From Clostridia bacterium (GTDB taxonomy: Bacteria; Bacillota; Clostridia; Christensenellales; Aristaeellaceae), in assembly GCA_017532155.1 (NCBI GenBank), contig JAFXJP010000009.1, positions 1 through 36,172 on the forward strand: a stretch of DNA of 36,172 nt, in the 5' to 3' direction. The notes under the pieces were generated by a model, which was given only the letters and a program-made list of their open reading frames with translations, made no database searches and was not told the origin of the DNA. This document shows positions 7,313 through 14,120 of this stretch, one piece after another; the stretch's first letter is position 1, and each line of letters starts with the position of its first letter. Made by a program: the position numbers and the translations under genes.

Positions 7313-8794
7313 ATGAAACGCATCGTTACCCTTATGCTGGCTGTAATGATGGTGCTGAGCATGGCGACTTTCGCCCAGGCTGAAGAGCCCGTCCGCATCG
7401 TCTGCTACACCAACACCAGCGCTGGCGGTTTCCCCGCTGATCTGGAAAGCAACTATGTGTACCAGCAGATCCTGGATCGCACTGGCGTTGCCTTCGAGAT
7501 GATTTACCTGGATGAGTATGAAGTGTCCCTGAACGCCCGCATCTTCGGCGGCGACACCTGGCACATGGCTTCCATGAAGACCGCTGCTGACCTGGTGACC
7601 TACGCTGATCAGGAAGTGCTGCTCGACCTGACCCCCTATGCTGAAGAGCTGAAGGTCATCTACGAGAAGTACGGCTATGACACCGACATCCCCTCCCTGT
7701 ATCACAATGGCGTGCAGTACGGCATCCCCGCTGCCAAGGCCATCTCTGACTACTACTACCTGATCCTCGTCCGTGACGATATCAACAAGAAGTACAACCT
7801 GACCACCCCCACCACCGTGCCCGAACTGTATGACTACTGCGTGGCTCTGAAGGCCATCGACGTCAACGAAGACGGCGCTGACAACACCATCCCCTTCACC
7901 GGCTGGACTGGCAATCATGGCTTTGGCGCCATCACCACTCCCTTCGGCGTGTTCCTTGGCAACAAGGTCATCCTGGATGCGGAAGGCAAGGCTTCCAACA
8001 CCCTGCTGGCTCCCCGCATGAAGGAAGCGCTGGAATGGGTGAAGAAGTTCTGGGATGCCGGCCTGGTTGACGCGGAAGTGTTCACTACCAACACCAACGT
8101 AAAGGCCAACGTTGTGGCCTGCAACGTCGGCGTTGCCGCGATGCCCTGGTCCAACATTCTCAAGGCCAAGTACGTCGCCGACTACAAGGCTGTTAAGCCC
8201 GATGCCGAGTACACCTGGATTGGCGCTCTGTCCGACGGTCAGGGCGGCGACCCCGTCTACGCCATCGCTGAAAACGAAAAGTTCACCGGTGAAAAGTTCG
8301 CCATCAACGTAGACTGCACCGAAGAAGAAATCGAAGCCATCTGGAAGGTTCTGCATTACTTCTGCACCGACGAGGGCATGATGCTCGCGTATCAGGGCCA
8401 GGAGAACGTGCACTGGGTATACGATGAGAACGGCGACGTGAAGCCCACCGACAAGTCTGCCGAAGCCAACTTCGTGCATGCTTATCAGATCCTGGGCCGC
8501 TATGACGCCTTCTATCTCAAGGCCAAGTTCCCCGAGGCTCAGGAAGCTGTTGCCTTCGGTCTGGCCACTCCCAAGCTGATCGTTTACAACGGCAACGTTG
8601 TATGCCCCGAAGACTACAACCTGGCTGACCTGGATTCCTACGTTAAGGAACAGCTGATCATGTTCATCAAGGGCGAGCGCGCTCTGGAAGAATATGATGC
8701 CTTCATTCAGGAACTGTATGATGCTTATGACTTCCAGACCTGGCTGGACATCTGCGAAGAGCAGCTGGTTGCCCAGGGCATTGCCAAGGAATAA
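7313..8794 (+). CDS. Extracellular solute-binding protein of the ABC sugar transporter
   Basis: 493 residues. The signal peptide MKRIVTLMLAVMMVLSMA..AQA is followed by EEPVRIVCYTNTS. There is no lipobox cysteine, which is unusual for a Gram-positive binding protein that normally needs a lipid anchor; a noncovalent or other mode of retention, or a larger S-layer-like mesh, would be needed. Length and the EWVKKFWDAGLVDAE segment fit the LplA-like large CUT1 binding proteins for oligosaccharides. The ATG at 7313 is preceded by AAGGAGG; an in-frame upstream start at 7268 lacks a site and would spoil the signal peptide. It follows the two permeases and ends with a strong terminator. Confidence 0.9.
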   Translation: MKRIVTLMLAVMMVLSMATFAQAEEPVRIVCYTNTSAGGFPADLESNYVYQQILDRTGVAFEMIYLDEYEVSLNARIFGGDTWHMASMKTAADLVTYADQEVLLDLTPYAEELKVIYEKYGYDTDIPSLYHNGVQYGIPAAKAISDYYYLILVRDDINKKYNLTTPTTVPELYDYCVALKAIDVNEDGADNTIPFTGWTGNHGFGAITTPFGVFLGNKVILDAEGKASNTLLAPRMKEALEWVKKFWDAGLVDAEVFTTNTNVKANVVACNVGVAAMPWSNILKAKYVADYKAVKPDAEYTWIGALSDGQGGDPVYAIAENEKFTGEKFAINVDCTEEEIEAIWKVLHYFCTDEGMMLAYQGQENVHWVYDENGDVKPTDKSAEANFVHAYQILGRYDAFYLKAKFPEAQEAVAFGLATPKLIVYNGNVVCPEDYNLADLDSYVKEQLIMFIKGERALEEYDAFIQELYDAYDFQTWLDICEEQLVAQGIAKE

Positions 8795-8816
8795 TCAATC
8801 TGATTGATTAACTCCG

Positions 8817-8844
8817 GCCCCTTCCGCAAGGAAGGGGCTTTTTT
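8817..8844 (+). terminator. Terminator of the transporter operon
   Basis: Stem GCCCCTTCC / GGAAGGGGC with a GCAA tetraloop followed by six T. A smaller inverted repeat (TAATCAAT/ATTGATTA) overlaps the stop codon. Confidence 0.92.
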
Positions 8845-8856
8845 GTTGGGAAAGGA

Positions 8857-8900
8857 ACATTCGAGAGGGCGGCTTTGGAGCCCAAAGCCCCCTCTCGAGC
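8857..8900 (-). repeat. C hairpin, inverted copy
   Basis: Reads on the minus strand as GAGCTCGAGAGGG, GGCTTTGG, a short loop, CCAAAGCC and CCCTCTCGAATGT, the same architecture as the C hairpins at 91, 17002 and 26050 but with different paired bases. It lies just past the binding-protein terminator. Confidence 0.65.
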
Positions 8901-8947
8901 TCACCCCGAAAAGCAGTCTTGGGTTGGCTTGTTTCGGCAGGCTATAC

Positions 8948-9011
8948 GAAAAATAGGCCAGGAATCTGGATTGCAAGCAAGCTTGCCATCCAGATTCCCG
9001 GCTTATTTTTC
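8948..9011. repeat. E hairpin, copy 1 (E2 position)
   Basis: 64-base near-perfect inverted repeat beginning GAAAAATA and ending TATTTTTC, with apex GCAAGC-AA-GCTTGC. A-tract on one side and T-tract on the other would make it a terminator in both directions. Confidence 0.7.
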
Positions 9012-9183
9012 TGCGCGCTTTGCGCGCCTGGACGGCAAAGCCGTCCGAGCCTGCCGCACTTGTTGTATAGCAGCGTCCGCGGAGGACCAGCGTTTCGCTG
9101 CAGCGAAACAAGCGCAGCCTTTCGCACAAGACACCAAAGCGGCAGTCCGCGGAGCTGCGCTCCGCGAGTTTGCGAAGCAAACT

Positions 9184-9245
9184 GAAAAAGGGGCTTGGAA
9201 GCCGAGCGTGAGCTTGCTCACAGATCGGATTCCAAACCCTTTTTC
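9184..9245. repeat. E hairpin, copy 2 (E1 position)
   Basis: Begins GAAAAAGGG and ends CCCTTTTTC, apex GTGAGC-TT-GCTCAC. The arms include TTGGAA / TTCCAA and CCGA / TCGG. Stem bases differ from the other five copies but pair. Confidence 0.7.
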
Positions 9246-9318
9246 ATAAAACTGCCGCGTCAACCACGCAGCCACCTTACAATGCCAACGCTGGCTTTCG
9301 GGTGGGGCTTGGGGAAGC

Positions 9319-9422
9319 GGAATCCGCCGCTGCCCTTTGGCAGATAAAGGCGGATGCAGCTTCAATGAGGCACAGAGTAAAGTGAACTCTCGTTCACTTT
9401 ACGACAATGCCGAATTGCGGAC
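9319..9422 (+). repeat. B-module, copy 3 (structured repeat)
   Basis: Stem TCCGCC/GGCGGA, invariant CAATGAGGCACAGA, variable hairpin TAAAGTGAAC-TCTC-GTTCACTTTA, invariant GACAATGCCGAATTG. Compare copy 4, where TCCACC pairs with GGTGGA. Confidence 0.75.
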
Positions 9423-9423
9423 A

Positions 9424-9457
9424 GGCTTTGGCCTTCCAAAGCAGCCTCCCCAACGTA
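9424..9457 (+). repeat. C hairpin, degenerate copy
   Basis: GCTTTGG-CCTT-CCAAAGC followed by AGCCTCCCCAACGT, ending eight bases before the stop codon of the aldo/keto reductase. The outer GAGG/CCTC arm is largely lost. Confidence 0.45.
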
Positions 9458-9464
9458 TCCCCGT

Positions 9465-10490
9465 TTAAATCTTCGCCTCTCCGCTGATAATCCGGCGGTA
9501 ATCCTCCAGATTTTTCTTCAGCAGCTCCGGCACATTCAAATGATACGGACAGTGCTGCATGCACTTGCCGCAATGCAGGCAGCCCGCAATGCGCTCCATT
9601 TTCTCCTGCCATTGCTCGCTGAGGAAGTTTTCAGAGGGCGAACGGCGAATCAGCTGCGCCATGCGCGCGCTGTTGTTGATCTCAATGCCCGCCGGGCACG
9701 GCATGCAGTAGCCGCAGCCGCGACAGAAATCGCCCAGCAGCTCCGCGCGGTCTTTTTCAATCAGCGCGGTAATTTCCTCCGTCATCGTGGGCGGATTCTT
9801 GATGTAGGAAAGGAACTCATTAAGCTCGCTCTCGCGCTGAATGCCCCAGATCGGCAGGGGATTCACAAACTGCGCAATGTACGCGTACGCCGCCGCGCTA
9901 TTGGTCAAAAGGCCGCCGGACAGCGCCTTCATAGCAATAAAGCCAATGTCCTTTTCCTTGCAGCGGTTCACCAGTGCAATGTCGCGTTCCGTCGCCAGAT
10001 AGCAGAAGGGGAACTGCAGCGTGTCGTACAATCCGCTCTCCACAATCTCCTCCGCGATGCCGATTTTGTGCGCGGTGATGGAAATATTGCGGATCTTTCC
10101 CTGCTTTTTCGCCTCTTCCATGCATTCGTACATGCCCGTGCCGTCGCCGGGACGATAGCACTGATCCACGCAGTGGAACTGATAAATATCCAGATAATCC
10201 GTCTTGAGATTGCGCAAAGAGGTCTCCAGATCCTTCCAGAAGCCCTCAGGCGTCTTGGCCATGGTCTTGCTCGCCAAATAATACTCCTTGCGGCGATGCG
10301 CAATGGACTGGCCGATCTTCTCCTCGCTGTCGGTATACGCGCGGGCGGTGTCAATAAACGTCATGCCGCCGTCCAGCGCGCGGTTCAGCAGCTTTCCCGC
10401 TGCCTCAAAGCTGATGCGCTGAATGGGCAGCGCGCCAAAGGCGTTCTGCTCGGTCACAATGCCCGTGCGGCCCAATTTTACTTTTGCCAT
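9465..10490 (-). CDS. Aldo/keto reductase with C-terminal 4Fe-4S ferredoxin domain
   Basis: 341 residues. Residues 1-250 form the aldo/keto reductase barrel with the catalytic tetrad visible: D47 in DTARAY, Y52, K75 in LASK and H106 in YQFHC. The C-terminus has two cysteine clusters, CRGCGYCMPCP and CLHCGKCMQHCP, each able to hold a 4Fe-4S cluster, so electrons may come from ferredoxin-like carriers instead of NADPH alone. This architecture is common in anaerobic Clostridia. The ATG at 10490 is chosen because GCGGAGG lies ten bases upstream; six more in-frame codons upstream lack a site. Its own promoter lies at 10523-10551. Physiological substrate unknown. Confidence 0.92.
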   Translation of the reverse strand: MAKVKLGRTGIVTEQNAFGALPIQRISFEAAGKLLNRALDGGMTFIDTARAYTDSEEKIGQSIAHRRKEYYLASKTMAKTPEGFWKDLETSLRNLKTDYLDIYQFHCVDQCYRPGDGTGMYECMEEAKKQGKIRNISITAHKIGIAEEIVESGLYDTLQFPFCYLATERDIALVNRCKEKDIGFIAMKALSGGLLTNSAAAYAYIAQFVNPLPIWGIQRESELNEFLSYIKNPPTMTEEITALIEKDRAELLGDFCRGCGYCMPCPAGIEINNSARMAQLIRRSPSENFLSEQWQEKMERIAGCLHCGKCMQHCPYHLNVPELLKKNLEDYRRIISGEAKI

Positions 10491-10522
10491 GCTGAATATC
10501 CTCCGCAAAGTTTCTTTCTTTG

Positions 10523-10551
10523 GTTATACGGCAAATATCGCGTTTCGTCAA
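10523..10551 (-). promoter_or_regulatory. Promoter of the aldo/keto reductase gene
   Basis: Minus-strand TTGACG (10551-10546), 17-base spacer, TATAAC (10528-10523), directly after the stop codon of the small gene upstream. Confidence 0.65.
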
Positions 10552-10555
10552 GCCT

Positions 10556-10744
10556 TTACAGCTTTTTCTCGCGCTTTGTGCGCCTCATCTGCGGATGCAC
10601 GTTCATCATGTGGCATACCGTAGTATCCTCGCCTTCCTCGCTCTTAGCCGGCAGCATGCCCGTGCACTCGCTTGCAGAGACGATGGGATCGGTTTCATCA
10701 ATCCCTTTTCGTCCATCTACTTTTTCATTCCATTCTTTTTTCAT
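10556..10744 (-). CDS. Small conserved protein with SASECTG motif
   Basis: 62-residue hydrophilic protein starting MKKEWNEKVDGRKG. The ATG is preceded by GGGAGGTG with good spacing, one of the strongest ribosome sites in the window, which makes it a real gene. The central DPIVSASECTGMLPA segment resembles, from memory, a family of tiny clostridial proteins of unknown function with a (I/V)SASECTG(L/M)xP core; this needs a search. There are two cysteines (one in ECTG, one in TVCH), and the tail is basic (RRTKREKK). It sits upstream of the aldo/keto reductase and divergent from a GlsB-like gene. Function unknown. Confidence 0.65.
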   Translation of the reverse strand: MKKEWNEKVDGRKGIDETDPIVSASECTGMLPAKSEEGEDTTVCHMMNVHPQMRRTKREKKL

Positions 10745-10818
10745 TATTTCACCTCCCGACATAGTATGCACGCGCAATCAGCCGGCGCATACGCTGAAAG
10801 AGAAGGGAGGTCATCAAC

Positions 10819-11076
10819 ATGATCAATTGGATTTTATGGCTGATTCTGGGCGCAATTGCCGGTTATCTTGCGCGCATCATCCTGGGCCGCGGCGCGGCTG
10901 CCTGGTGGCAGGATGTGCTGTTTGGCGCGCTGGGCGCAGTGCTTGGCGGCTATATCGCCGTATCGCTGGGTCTGGGCGCAATCACAGGCTTTAATCTCTA
11001 CAGCCTGCTGGTAGCGGTATTTGGCGCTATTGTGCTGCTATTGCTGCTTGATCTGGTGCGAAGAAGCCTGAAGTAA
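10819..11076 (+). CDS. GlsB/YeaQ/YmgE-family small membrane protein
   Basis: 85 residues, almost entirely hydrophobic, with three membrane spans and the glycine-rich pattern of the transglycosylase-associated family (IAGYLARIILGRGAAAWWQ, then GALGAVLGGYIA). The ribosome site GGGAGG lies ahead of the ATG. Proteins of this family are linked to envelope stress in several bacteria, but the mechanism is unclear. A paralogue lies at 14823. The next gene has its own promoter starting two bases after this stop codon. Confidence 0.82.
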   Translation: MINWILWLILGAIAGYLARIILGRGAAAWWQDVLFGALGAVLGGYIAVSLGLGAITGFNLYSLLVAVFGAIVLLLLLDLVRRSLK

Positions 11077-11077
11077 C

Positions 11078-11106
11078 TTGAATTTCGAGCGGCGGCGTGG
11101 TACACT
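11078..11106 (+). promoter_or_regulatory. Promoter of the nitroreductase-rarA operon
   Basis: TTGAAT (11078-11083), 17-base spacer, TACACT (11101-11106). The start point would lie near 11113, about 18 bases before the ATG. Confidence 0.65.
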
Positions 11107-11130
11107 ATCTGCAAAGGGAGTTGAATCTGC

Positions 11131-11889
11131 ATGCCCGCTTGTCCGCTCAATGCTTTCTTTTCGACCGCGCAGCGCGCGCGTTACCTTGGCGCCATCCCGC
11201 ACCGGTATAGCTGCCGCAGCTTTGCAGAGCCGCTGGATATTTCGCATATCAGCGCGCTCAGCTATGCCGCGCAGCGCGTATGCCTGCCGGGCGTGCGCAT
11301 CGTCATTGCCGAGTGCCGTGACGATCTCTTTTTCGGCCTGCCGATCGTGGGCCGCATCAAGGGCATGACGCGCTGCGCCTACATCATCGCCAATATGGAA
11401 GAAAAGCATGCCGCGCTGCATGCCGGCATCAGCGGCGAAGCCTTTATCCTGGAGGCGGCTGCCATGAACGTGGGCACCTGCTGGGTATCGGGCAGTTATC
11501 GCAGAAGCGCAGCGGATGTGGAGCTGCATGAGAATGAGAAAATCCTCGCCGTAACGCCCCTGGGGCTGCCCAGGGAGGACGCGCTGCCGCCGCAGCGCAG
11601 CCGCAAGCAGCTTAAGCAGATTTGTCTTGAGGATCCCACCGCCTGGCCGCTGTGGGCCTATCATGCCGCCGAGTCTGTGCGTGCAGCGCCCTCGGCCGTT
11701 AATATGCAGCCCTGGCGGCTCCATTATGCCGGTCATGCGCTGCAGCTGCTCACAAATGGAAAAACCAACACGCTCGATCTTGGCATCGCCATGCTGCACA
11801 TGGAAGCGGCCATGGAAGGCCGCAAGCACCTGTGGGAGTGGGGCGAGGGCAAGACCGTGGCGCATTTGATCGTAGAGGAAAACGAATGA
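11131..11889 (+). CDS. Nitroreductase-family protein (TM1586 type)
   Basis: 252 residues, with two half-domains like the Thermotoga TM1586-type nitroreductases: RYSCRSFAEPLD near residue 28 (FMN phosphate contact), GISGEAFILEAAAMNVGTCWV near 110, then a second half with APSAVNMQPWRLHY and LDLGIAMLHMEAA. An FMN-dependent oxidoreductase is likely; substrate unknown. The ATG follows GGGAG with a 10-base gap. Its stop overlaps the start of rarA (ATGA), so the two genes are translationally coupled, an arrangement that gives no obvious functional link. Confidence 0.8.
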   Translation: MPACPLNAFFSTAQRARYLGAIPHRYSCRSFAEPLDISHISALSYAAQRVCLPGVRIVIAECRDDLFFGLPIVGRIKGMTRCAYIIANMEEKHAALHAGISGEAFILEAAAMNVGTCWVSGSYRRSAADVELHENEKILAVTPLGLPREDALPPQRSRKQLKQICLEDPTAWPLWAYHAAESVRAAPSAVNMQPWRLHYAGHALQLLTNGKTNTLDLGIAMLHMEAAMEGRKHLWEWGEGKTVAHLIVEENE

Positions 11890-13181
11890 CATTATTTGAT
11901 CAACTGGAAGCAGAAAACACCCGGAAAAACGCGCCGCTGGCTGAGCGCATGCGCGCGCGCAATCTGGACGAGTTTTTCGGTCAGGAGCATATTTTAGGGC
12001 CTGGTCGGCTGCTGCGCCGCGCCATTGAAGCGGATCGGCTCACCAGCTGTATTTTCTGGGGCCCGCCCGGCTGCGGCAAAACCACGCTGGCACATGTGAT
12101 CGCCGCGCATACGCAGTCGGCCTTTGTGCGCATGAACGCCGTAACAAGCGGCGTGTCGGATGTGCGCGAAGTATTGCAAAAGGCAGCCGAACGCCGGCGG
12201 ATGTTCGGGCAGAGCACCTATCTCCTCCTTGACGAATGCCATCGCTGGAATAAGGCGCAGTCCGATTCCATTCTGCCCGCCATCGAAGAAGGCCTCATCC
12301 GGTTCATCGGCTCGACAACGGAGAATCCCATGATCTCCATGACGCCTGCTATCGTCAGCCGCTGCCGCGTATTCGCCTTCAAGCCGCTGACGCAAAAGAA
12401 TGTGCGCAGCCTCCTGCTTGCCGCTGCCAGCGATTCTGAGCGCGGTCTGGGCCATATGAATGTGCACATCGACGATGACGCGCTCGATCATATCGTGACC
12501 GTCGCCAACGGCGATGTGCGCTCGGCGCTCAATGCGCTGGAGCTGGCTGCGCTGACGACGCCGGTAAGCAAAGACGGCATTCACATTACTTTGGCCGTGG
12601 CGGAGGAAAGCATTCAGAAGCCCGTCATCCGCTGCGACGACACGCTTTATTATGATATGCTGTCCGCTTTCTGCAAGAGCATGCGCGGCTCCGACAGCGA
12701 TGCAGCGCTGTTCTGGTTCAGCCGTCTTTTGTATGCAGGCGCTGATCCCAAGCTCCTAGTGCGCCGCGTAATTGCCCACGCCAGCGAGGACGTGGGCCTG
12801 GCCAATCCCATCGCCATGCTGCAGGCCGTTGCTGCGGGACAGGCGCTGGAGCAGATTGGTCTGCCCGAAGCGCGCCTCTCCATCGCGCAGGCGATCATCG
12901 CTGTATGCGAAAGCCCCAAGAGCAACAGCGTGGTAATGGCGATTGACGGCGCTATGGCGGACGCCGAAAAAGCACGCGGCGACGTGCCGCCGCATCTGCG
13001 CGACACGCACTATGCCGGTCACGAGCGCCTGGGCGCGGGCGGCGGATACAAGTATCCCCACGATTTCCCAGGCCATTATGTAGAGCAGCAGTATCTGCCG
13101 GATGAATTCAAGAAGGCCGTTTATTACGAGCCTTCCGATCAGGGCCACGAAGCCAAAATAAAAAAACGCAAGGAACTGTAA
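11886..13181 (+). CDS. rarA: Replication-associated recombination protein A (AAA+ ATPase)
   Basis: 431 residues, full length for the RarA/MgsA/WRNIP1 family. Walker A GPPGCGKTT (59-67), Walker B LLLDECHRWNK (114-124, where most relatives have DEIHRFNK), sensor 1 IGSTTENP, and the C-terminal clamp-loader-like domain with the conserved VYYEPSDQG ending (here AVYYEPSDQG) and HFPGHYVEQQYLP-type segment. RarA acts at stalled forks and gaps in the replisome. The start overlaps the nitroreductase stop by four bases. The last 74 bases overlap the 3' end of the opposing thiT reading frame, and the final codons lie in a terminator stem. Confidence 0.95.
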   Translation: MTLFDQLEAENTRKNAPLAERMRARNLDEFFGQEHILGPGRLLRRAIEADRLTSCIFWGPPGCGKTTLAHVIAAHTQSAFVRMNAVTSGVSDVREVLQKAAERRRMFGQSTYLLLDECHRWNKAQSDSILPAIEEGLIRFIGSTTENPMISMTPAIVSRCRVFAFKPLTQKNVRSLLLAAASDSERGLGHMNVHIDDDALDHIVTVANGDVRSALNALELAALTTPVSKDGIHITLAVAEESIQKPVIRCDDTLYYDMLSAFCKSMRGSDSDAALFWFSRLLYAGADPKLLVRRVIAHASEDVGLANPIAMLQAVAAGQALEQIGLPEARLSIAQAIIAVCESPKSNSVVMAIDGAMADAEKARGDVPPHLRDTHYAGHERLGAGGGYKYPHDFPGHYVEQQYLPDEFKKAVYYEPSDQGHEAKIKKRKEL

Positions 13182-13884
13182 GTCCCTCGCGTTTCCTGCC
13201 GGATTTACCGGCCCTTACCATCATGGAAACAAGGCGCTTGCCCAGAATCACGCCCAGAATCAGGCAGATGACCATCTCGGGCAGCATGTAGCTGACATTG
13301 TAGGTGATGCTGCCCCACAGCGGCGTGCCCCAAACGATCGTGCCGGAAAGCACGCTGCACACCAGGCGGCCAATCAGCGCAATCACCATCGCCGCGTAAA
13401 GGCCCCAGGATTTGGGCAGCTTCTTGGCAAGGCCCGCAAGGCCCAGCGCCGAGAAGGCCAGAATGTAGTCAAGCAGAAGTCCCATAAAGCCCGCAGCTTC
13501 CGCCCCCTGCAGGATCTGCAGCAGGCTGTAGGCAAAGCCTACCAGCAGGCCCGGCACCAGGCCGTAGCTTGCGCCAAAGAGCATCACCGGCAGCATGGAG
13601 CCGGGCGTAACCGAGCCGCCGCCACTCATGCGGAAGAGGCGAATATAGCTGAGCACAAAGCTCAGCGCCAGGCACATAGCGGCGTGCGCCATCATTTTCG
13701 TCGTCCACTTCACCTGCTTGCGCGAGAGCGTGAGCATCAGAATGCCAAAGGCCAGCAGCGCTGCAAAGGCAAGCCACTCCCAAACGGAAGCTTCCGCCAG
13801 CTTTTCAAGCGGCTTTTGAATCCACTCAAAGGCGGGATCTGCCTCTTCGGCATGCGCAACAGGGATCAACCAGTTCCAATTCAT
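13108..13884 (-). CDS. thiT: ThiT-like thiamine ECF transporter substrate-binding protein
   Basis: 258 residues. The core (about 65-222) shows the six-span S-component pattern of ThiT/YuaJ: ALSFVLSYIRLFRM, GSVTPGSMLPVMLFGASYG, LLDYILAFSALGLAG and ITYNVSYMLPE, the last being the thiamine-site helix. A TPP riboswitch upstream confirms the role. Relative to typical ThiT (~180-200 residues) there is an extra N-terminal span (about 36-55) after an AHAEEADP segment, and an odd basic C-tail of about 30 residues encoded by the terminator region. The ATG at 13884 follows GGAGGA; longer upstream starts would run into the regulatory terminator. It should act with a shared ECF energising module encoded elsewhere. 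Confidence 0.88.
   Translation of the reverse strand: MNWNWLIPVAHAEEADPAFEWIQKPLEKLAEASVWEWLAFAALLAFGILMLTLSRKQVKWTTKMMAHAAMCLALSFVLSYIRLFRMSGGGSVTPGSMLPVMLFGASYGLVPGLLVGFAYSLLQILQGAEAAGFMGLLLDYILAFSALGLAGLAKKLPKSWGLYAAMVIALIGRLVCSVLSGTIVWGTPLWGSITYNVSYMLPEMVICLILGVILGKRLVSMMVRAGKSGRKREGLTVPCVFLFWLRGPDRKARNKRPS
13155..13194 (-). terminator. Terminator at the rarA/thiT junction
   Basis: Stem of 13 pairs, some of them G-U (AAACGCAAGGAAC with GTCCCTCGCGTTT), loop at 13177-13181. On the minus strand it is followed by seven T, A and four T. It lies inside both reading frames: rarA ends in its loop and thiT reads straight through it. Confidence 0.8.
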
Positions 13885-13908
13885 ACGTACTTCCTCCTTT
13901 TCCGCATT

Positions 13909-13938
13909 ATAAAACCCGCGAGCCAAACGGCACGCGGG
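13909..13938 (-). terminator. Riboswitch-controlled terminator of thiT
   Basis: Minus strand: CCCGCGTGCC-GTTT-GGCTCGCGGG followed by TTTTATAA, between the TPP aptamer and the ribosome site. TPP binding should favour this terminator and reduce thiT transcription. Confidence 0.85.
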
Positions 13939-13975
13939 AAGCAATTGCGTACAGAGGAAAATCCCTTCTGCAACG

Positions 13976-14066
13976 CGCCGCTTCCCTACGGTAGGATGAT
14001 CTACACAGGTTCAAGGGGACCGGCGAAACACGCCATCTCAGCCACTTTTGTGACGCCCCCAGCGGG
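13976..14066 (-). promoter_or_regulatory. TPP riboswitch (THI element)
   Basis: Read on the minus strand it has the hallmark blocks in order: CTGGGGGCGTC, then GGCTGAGATGG (pyrimidine-sensor helix), CCCCTTGAACCTG, a short arm with GATCATCC, and TACCGTAGGGAAGCG closing the P1/P4-P5 side. It lies between a consensus promoter and a terminator ahead of thiT, so it should act at transcription level: high TPP turns thiT off. Confidence 0.95.
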
Positions 14067-14079
14067 TATGTACAACCAA

Positions 14080-14108
14080 ATTATAATCACAACGACACAC
14101 ACTGTCAA
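14080..14108 (-). promoter_or_regulatory. Promoter of thiT
   Basis: Perfect consensus on the minus strand: TTGACA (14108-14103), 17-base spacer, TATAAT (14085-14080). The start point would lie about 10 bases before the TPP aptamer. Confidence 0.9.
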
Positions 14109-14120
14109 GGAGAGTTTTTT

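Larger units (their letters stand above)
8848..9463. repeat. Composite hairpin repeat, copy 1 (core inverted)
   Basis: Non-coding stretch between the convergent binding-protein and aldo/keto reductase genes. Read left to right it holds modules C', H', E2', G', F' and E1' in the inverse order and orientation of the copies at 16225 and 25538, then a forward B-module (9319-9422) and a degenerate C hairpin (9424-9457). Core matches include CTGCCGCGTCAA at 9250 against the reverse of TTGACGCGGCAG at 25612. Left terminus (GGGAAAGGAACATTCG) and right terminus (reverse: GGGGATACGTTG) are worn versions of GGGGAGGACGTTC. It has no supportable gene. Confidence 0.72.

Noticed and set aside
8875-9249. Open frames on both strands inside composite repeat copy 1
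   Set aside because: Overlapping frames on both strands follow from hairpin symmetry. Translations are not conserved between the repeat copies.
8848-9463. CRISPR array or tRNA cluster as explanation of the repeats
   Set aside because: No constant-length repeat and spacer pattern, no cas genes, and no cloverleaf with a TPsiC-like arm. Units differ in size and stem sequence.
10745-10818. Divergent promoters between the small SASECTG gene and the GlsB-like gene
   Set aside because: TAGTAT and CATACT can be read as -10 boxes, but neither has a convincing -35.
14082-14087. Plus-strand TATAAT as promoter of the YfbR-like gene
   Set aside because: No acceptable -35 box 16-18 bases upstream. The same A/T block is fully explained as the thiT -10 box on the other strand.
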